Positions 7,112 to 10,339 of a stretch of DNA of 10,339 nt are shown here, piece after piece. Location of the stretch: NCBI GenBank assembly GCA_027624675.1, contig JAQBTZ010000015.1, positions 1-10,339 of the forward strand. The letters run 5' to 3'. The notes below the pieces were generated by a model. That model was not told where the DNA came from. It saw only the letters and a program-made list of their open reading frames with translations, and made no database searches. Each line of letters begins with the position of its first letter. The stretch's first letter is position 1. The translations under genes were made by a program, and so were the position numbers. This DNA comes from a bacterium. Lineage in GTDB: Bacteria > Patescibacteriota > WWE3 > 2-01-FULL-39-13 > JAQBTZ01.

Positions 7112-7942
7112 TTAAAGTGATTGATTTGATAAAATGGCTATTGTATAAACAACTAAATTAATAAAAACATATGAGATTATTATCTGTTTTTTAAGTGAAT
7201 AATTTAGATAATGTTTCATATAATCGTTTAGCGTATATGTAGCTATTGTTAATAAAAGTGCAATGTAAAAAAAATTAAGCTGCTTAAAAATTAAAACAAA
7301 GAATGTTTGAGTTATTAGTACCGAAATTAAAAAACTTTCTAAAACAAAATTCTTATTTCGTTCAATCTCTATATTATTAACATAAAGGTAGTACCAAGAC
7401 ACAGCAAAAGTAGAAAAAAAGATTAATGAAGATTGAATCAATACATTAGGCCACAATTTTATACTTGCTAAATAGAAAAAGAAAAGAATAAATAAATTTA
7501 AGATGCTGTTAAGTGTTAAAGATGCTCTAATTAATGGTATCTTTCTACCCCTTTCAAAAGTAACTAAAAACACATTAGACGTGACTAAAAACACATAATT
7601 AAATGATCCTAAGATTAAACTATACGCAACCTTTAAAGAAGGTTTTAGTTGAGGGTATACACTATAAAATAAAACTAGCGAAACGTTTAAAAATATGCCA
7701 AATAAATAAACCCATAACTTACTTTTTACCTCACTACTCCATAAAGTTATAAGTTGAATAAGAAAGGTGCCAAGAATAAAGACAAAGAAATAAAATGGAT
7801 GATACAAATAGTCCCTAAACAAATAGAACAATATCATCTGTATCAATGAAGATAATATAAATCTTCCCCTTTTATCAAGAATTATATTGAAAAATCGAGT
7901 ACTTTTTGTATACAATCTAAAATGAGTAAATTTTGTGTCCAT
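7112..7942 (-). CDS. Polytopic membrane protein of unknown function
   Basis: The 276-residue product is dominated by hydrophobic segments rich in Phe, Leu, Ile and Tyr, at about 28-44, 49-68, 75-94, 104-127, 137-160, 166-187, 198-219, 222-240 and 253-271, which suggests eight or nine membrane helices. The first 27 residues are basic and probably cytoplasmic, with no cleavable signal peptide. Short basic loops (RGRK at 131-134, ERNK at 194-197) alternate with hydrophobic stretches. I see no catalytic or transport signature and do not recognise the family. It starts 21 bases after the yebC stop on the same strand, so the two are probably co-transcribed. GGGGAG lies about 12 bases before the ATG, a weak ribosome binding site. 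Confidence 0.85.
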   Translation of the reverse strand: MDTKFTHFRLYTKSTRFFNIILDKRGRFILSSLIQMILFYLFRDYLYHPFYFFVFILGTFLIQLITLWSSEVKSKLWVYLFGIFLNVSLVLFYSVYPQLKPSLKVAYSLILGSFNYVFLVTSNVFLVTFERGRKIPLIRASLTLNSILNLFILFFFYLASIKLWPNVLIQSSLIFFSTFAVSWYYLYVNNIEIERNKNFVLESFLISVLITQTFFVLIFKQLNFFYIALLLTIATYTLNDYMKHYLNYSLKKQIIISYVFINLVVYTIAILSNQSL

Positions 7943-7963
7943 TATATTTGTTACTCCCCTACT

Positions 7964-8530
7964 TTAATCAAACCTCGCATTATGAAAAATCTGTTGCACA
8001 TCTTCATGGTTTTCTAAAGTATCAATAAATTCCTGTACTTTTTCACTATCCTCAGCTGAAACCTCAATATTAAAATTTGCAACTTTATGACCATCTACGT
8101 CGTTAAACATATAGGCTGCTGAACCAGACTCTCCAAGTGTGCCCCCTGCCTTTGAAAATATCATTCTGAGTTCTGAAACTGTTCGATTTTTATTATCAGT
8201 TACACACTCAGCAATAACAGCTAACCCCTTAGGACCATATCCTTCGTATGTAATCTCAAATAACTCCCCTCCTCCATCTTTACCTAAACCCTTTTCGATA
8301 GCCTTAATCGCATTACTTTTAGGCATATTTGCTGATCTTGCCTGGTCAATTGCTAAGGAAACTGATCCAATCGGATTTGAATAAAGCTCTTCGGCATTAA
8401 TGGCACCAGGATTTGATTTTTTTACAGAAACTGTAATAAACTTACTAATCTTTGAAAAAGACTTATTTTTCTTGCTATCTTGAGCCTCTTTTCTATGTTT
8501 TATATTTGACCATTTAGAATGACCTGACAT
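7964..8530 (-). CDS. yebC: YebC/TACO1-family protein, short form
   Basis: The N-terminus (MSGHSKWSNIKHRKEAQDSK, then KNKSFSKISKFITVSVK) and the middle (YEGYGPKGLAVIAECVTDNK, NRTVSELRMIFSKAGGTLGE) are unmistakable YebC, a cytoplasmic family tied to translation of difficult peptide stretches and also annotated as transcriptional regulators. At 188 residues it is about 55-60 shorter than E. coli YebC. After SAAYMF (137-142) it goes almost straight to the family's C-terminal piece (EDSEKVQEFIDTLENHEDVQ, ending IFHNARFD), so the inserted third domain appears absent while both ends are preserved. The frame is intact, so this is a compact form, not a pseudogene. Codons for YMFNDV carry a 16-bp exact match to 6788-6803. 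No Shine-Dalgarno precedes the ATG. Confidence 0.93.
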   Translation of the reverse strand: MSGHSKWSNIKHRKEAQDSKKNKSFSKISKFITVSVKKSNPGAINAEELYSNPIGSVSLAIDQARSANMPKSNAIKAIEKGLGKDGGGELFEITYEGYGPKGLAVIAECVTDNKNRTVSELRMIFSKAGGTLGESGSAAYMFNDVDGHKVANFNIEVSAEDSEKVQEFIDTLENHEDVQQIFHNARFD

Positions 8531-8660
8531 AGTTCAAATTGTATAATGTATATTGTATCTTGTATAGTGAACTCTAGTATCTTGTATGAATTACATACTA
8601 AATACTAGTATCTGATCTAAAGTTGCATTAATATTGTTTATGTATTAATATTCTTATCTT
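8531..8660. promoter_or_regulatory. Divergent promoter region between yebC and the TPR gene
   Basis: For the plus-strand gene, TTGCAT (8623-8628) and TAATAT (8646-8651) are exactly 17 bases apart and would start transcription within a few bases of the ATG at 8661, so its mRNA should be nearly leaderless. ATTAATATT is repeated at 8627-8635 and 8644-8652. On the yebC side, direct repeats GTATCTTGTAT lie at 8555-8565 and 8577-8587, 22 bases (about two helical turns) apart, with a partial third GTATCT at 8608-8613. Such phased repeats could be a regulator site. Possible minus-strand -10 boxes (TACAAT, 8557-8552 or 8543-8538) lack clear -35 partners. Confidence 0.5.
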
Positions 8661-9437
8661 ATGGACAGTTTAGATAAACTAGAACAGATGGCGATTGATT
8701 ATTCACTTAATAATGAGTGGGAAGAAGCTATTCAAACAAATAAAGAGATAATTAAGATTGATAAAGTTAATATCCCTGCTTTAAACAGGTTAGGAAAAGC
8801 ATATCTTGCTCTAAATGAAAAAGACAAAGCAAGTAAAATTTTCAAAAATGTGTTAAAAATGGATCCTAACAACAAGGTTGCCAAAAAAAATATATTATCA
8901 CCAAAATCTAATGTAAATTCAACAATTGATTCATCTAACCTCATTAAAGAGCCTGGAACATCAGCATATACAAATATTAAGATATCTGGAAAATCGATAA
9001 AAAGCAAAAACCTTAGTATTGGACAATCTTTAGTAGTTAAGATCCACGGAAAAATTAGTGTTTATGATGAATTTGAGAATTTTATTGGATACCTTTCTAT
9101 TGATATTGCATCCAAAATTATCAAAAACAACCTCAAAGACTCTGAGATTAAGGCAACAGTAATAGGAAAGAAAAAAGGTTACATATCCCTACTTATAAAA
9201 ACTGATAAATCAATTTTCAACTCTTCAAAATCTGACATAATACCATTTATAGGTGAGGGTGAAGAAGAATTAATAGAGGATGAGATAGATATGACAACTA
9301 CTGAAAACCAGGTAGATGTGAAAGCTCGTGAGATGGTAGGAGGAATGATTGAGATTGAAGAAGATGATACTGATGAGCATGAAGATGACGATATGGAAGA
9401 AGATAACAAAGACAACGAAGAAGACGAAGATATCTAG
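8661..9437 (+). CDS. TPR-repeat protein with beta-rich domain and acidic tail
   Basis: The product has 258 residues in three parts. Residues 3-36 and 37-70 form two tetratricopeptide repeats (NEWEEAIQTNKEIIKID; PALNRLGKAYLALNEKDKAS), a protein-interaction fold. Residues about 115-181 form a beta-rich domain with VYDEFENFIGYLSIDIASKI and IKATVIGKKKGYISLLIK; this faintly recalls the HIRAN pattern (conserved Gly-Tyr-Leu before a helix), but I would not assign it. The last 30 residues are almost entirely Asp/Glu. There is no signal peptide or membrane segment, so it is probably cytoplasmic. The function is unknown. The ATG is supported by a promoter ending just upstream. Confidence 0.82.
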   Translation: MDSLDKLEQMAIDYSLNNEWEEAIQTNKEIIKIDKVNIPALNRLGKAYLALNEKDKASKIFKNVLKMDPNNKVAKKNILSPKSNVNSTIDSSNLIKEPGTSAYTNIKISGKSIKSKNLSIGQSLVVKIHGKISVYDEFENFIGYLSIDIASKIIKNNLKDSEIKATVIGKKKGYISLLIKTDKSIFNSSKSDIIPFIGEGEEELIEDEIDMTTTENQVDVKAREMVGGMIEIEEDDTDEHEDDDMEEDNKDNEEDEDI

Positions 9438-9540
9438 AGAAAGACAGGAGAATTTGAAATTAAAAATTTACAATTCGAAATCAAGTTTAAATGATCAATA
9501 TTTAAAAATTGAAAAATAAAAATTGAAAATTAAATACCCC
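9438..9540. terminator. AT-rich convergent gap with inverted repeat
   Basis: Two convergent genes are separated by about 100 very AT-rich bases. TTTAAAT (9486-9492) and ATTTAAA (9500-9506) form a 7-bp inverted repeat with spacer GATCAAT, and AAAATTGAAAA-like units recur nearby. It may act as a weak bidirectional terminator; there is no GC-rich stem, so confidence is low. Confidence 0.25.
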
Positions 9541-10339
9541 CTACCTTAAATCATCATCCCCGATAATTCTTGAAATAGAGTTTTCATCATTAACCAATTT
9601 ACTTGTTTTTGGTTTTTCCTTATCTACAATTGCACTAATTGATGTTTTTCTAGGTGCAGGCTTAATAGCACTAGTTTTTGTCTCAACTTTTTTAGGGGTA
9701 GATAGCGTTGAACTAGAGTACTTAGGTCTTTCTATAACTTTTGGTTTAAACTCTACTTTAACTTCTATTTTTTTCTCAACAACTTTAGGTTCAACCTTTT
9801 TAACAACTTCTTCTTTCTTAACTACTTCCTCTTCTTCTTTCTTGATAACTGATTTAAGCGCAACTTTATTAACTGGTACAATATCATTAGACTCTTCTAA
9901 ATTTTTATCTATTGTTGCAAACGGTGCATGAATATTATTTTCTGGAACCAAAACCTGAACCTGACCACCCTCGGTAAGCTTATAAAATTCAACTGCAACC
10001 TGTAATATTTTATAAGTGCCGTCCCCTGTAACTACAACCATTTCACCACCTTGTTTAGAGATAATACCAGTCTTAGTTAATCTTTTTACTCTCTCAATCT
10101 GTTTAAAAAGTTTTTTCCCATCATCTTCAACCATTTTTAAGGTATCTCCAAAAACAATCTTAGATTTACTTGCATAATTAACAGGTACCTCTAACCTTTC
10201 ACCTGACTCTGTTACCAAGTCTTTACCATCAAATACTCCGACAATACCATCAATTTCACGTGTATCAATACGTGAAGAAGTACCATCTATATCCTTTAAT
10301 AAACTTTTGGCTAAATTAATTGAACTTATAGCAGCAGAA
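9541..10339 (-). CDS. Unrecognised protein with Lys/Glu/Val-rich tail (partial, 5' end off window)
   Basis: The frame stays open to the window edge, giving 265 visible residues, so the TTG that could serve as a start at 10218 is almost certainly internal. The visible N-terminal part includes INLAKSLLKDIDG and DGIVGVFDGKDLVTESGERL, then VPVNYASKSKIVFGDTLKM and a run of predicted beta strands (TGIISKQGGEMVVVTGDGTY, KILQVAVEFYKLTEGGQVQV). This suggests a small compact domain. From about visible residue 165 the chain is low complexity (Lys, Glu, Val, then Pro, Ser, Thr) and ends in GDDDLR. Such a basic tail suggests a flexible linker or nucleic-acid contact, but I do not recognise the family. It converges on the TPR gene. 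Confidence 0.75.
   Translation of the reverse strand, partial: SAAISSINLAKSLLKDIDGTSSRIDTREIDGIVGVFDGKDLVTESGERLEVPVNYASKSKIVFGDTLKMVEDDGKKLFKQIERVKRLTKTGIISKQGGEMVVVTGDGTYKILQVAVEFYKLTEGGQVQVLVPENNIHAPFATIDKNLEESNDIVPVNKVALKSVIKKEEEEVVKKEEVVKKVEPKVVEKKIEVKVEFKPKVIERPKYSSSTLSTPKKVETKTSAIKPAPRKTSISAIVDKEKPKTSKLVNDENSISRIIGDDDLR

Noticed and set aside
10255-10276. Inverted repeat TTCACGT / ACGTGAA with 8-base spacer
   Set aside because: It is a perfect 7-bp palindrome but lies inside the open frame of the last gene, encoding SRIDTRE. With no promoter nearby I treat it as coding coincidence.

Overview
The window looks like part of a low-GC, AT-rich bacterial chromosome, most plausibly from the Candidate Phyla Radiation (Patescibacteria). 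That placement is an inference. It rests on the low GC, compact gene spacing, patchy Shine-Dalgarno use with near-leaderless promoters, a short YebC, and small lineage-specific proteins with charged low-complexity tails. All long ORFs read cleanly in the standard bacterial code. No in-frame TGA is needed, and none of the 12 visible genes stops at TGA, so a UGA-recoding lineage is unlikely.

Region 1 (1-4537, + strand) is the F1 part of an ATP synthase operon: the end of atpH (delta), then atpA, atpG, atpD and atpC, all with intact catalytic motifs. The atpD-atpC gap is unusually long (188 bp) and carries hairpins and a TATAAT box, so atpC may be separately controlled.

Region 2 (4538-7111) is an accessory island between the atp operon and the yebC block. 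It holds a VapBC-type toxin-antitoxin pair (+), driven by a textbook promoter (TTGACA, 17 bp, TATAAT) that fires almost on the vapB start codon. A convergent Xer-type tyrosine recombinase (-) follows, and then about 760 bp of gene-poor, structure-rich DNA. The vapBC pair is bracketed by two near-identical copies of a repeat made of a GC-rich hairpin plus the motif RTTTAACGACGYA. The second copy encodes the end and stop codon of VapC. A diverged hairpin relative lies on the far side of the recombinase gene. About 430 bp upstream of the recombinase start is a 28-bp site with dif-like geometry (11-bp arm, 6-bp centre, 11-bp arm) whose right arm is the same motif. Five exact copies of the motif occur in the window. 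Those to the left of the dif-like site point one way; the matches to the right point the other.

Region 3 (7112-8530, - strand) is yebC followed by a polytopic membrane protein gene, probably co-transcribed. YebC is about 55-60 residues short, lacks the segment where the family has an extra domain, and carries a 16-bp exact copy of the recombination-like motif at that point.

Region 4 (8531-10339) has a divergent promoter region, a TPR protein with an acidic tail (+), an AT-rich convergent gap, and the 3' part of an unrecognised gene (-) with a Lys/Glu/Val-rich tail that runs off the window.

The most interesting reading is that 4.5-8.1 kb forms a Xer-associated locus: a recombinase gene, a candidate dif-like site, dispersed oriented half-sites, and a toxin-antitoxin module flanked by hairpin/half-site repeats. 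This resembles in concept the Xer-site-flanked (pdif) modules of Acinetobacter plasmids, or an integron-like cassette. The sequence shows the parts; that they function together is inference.
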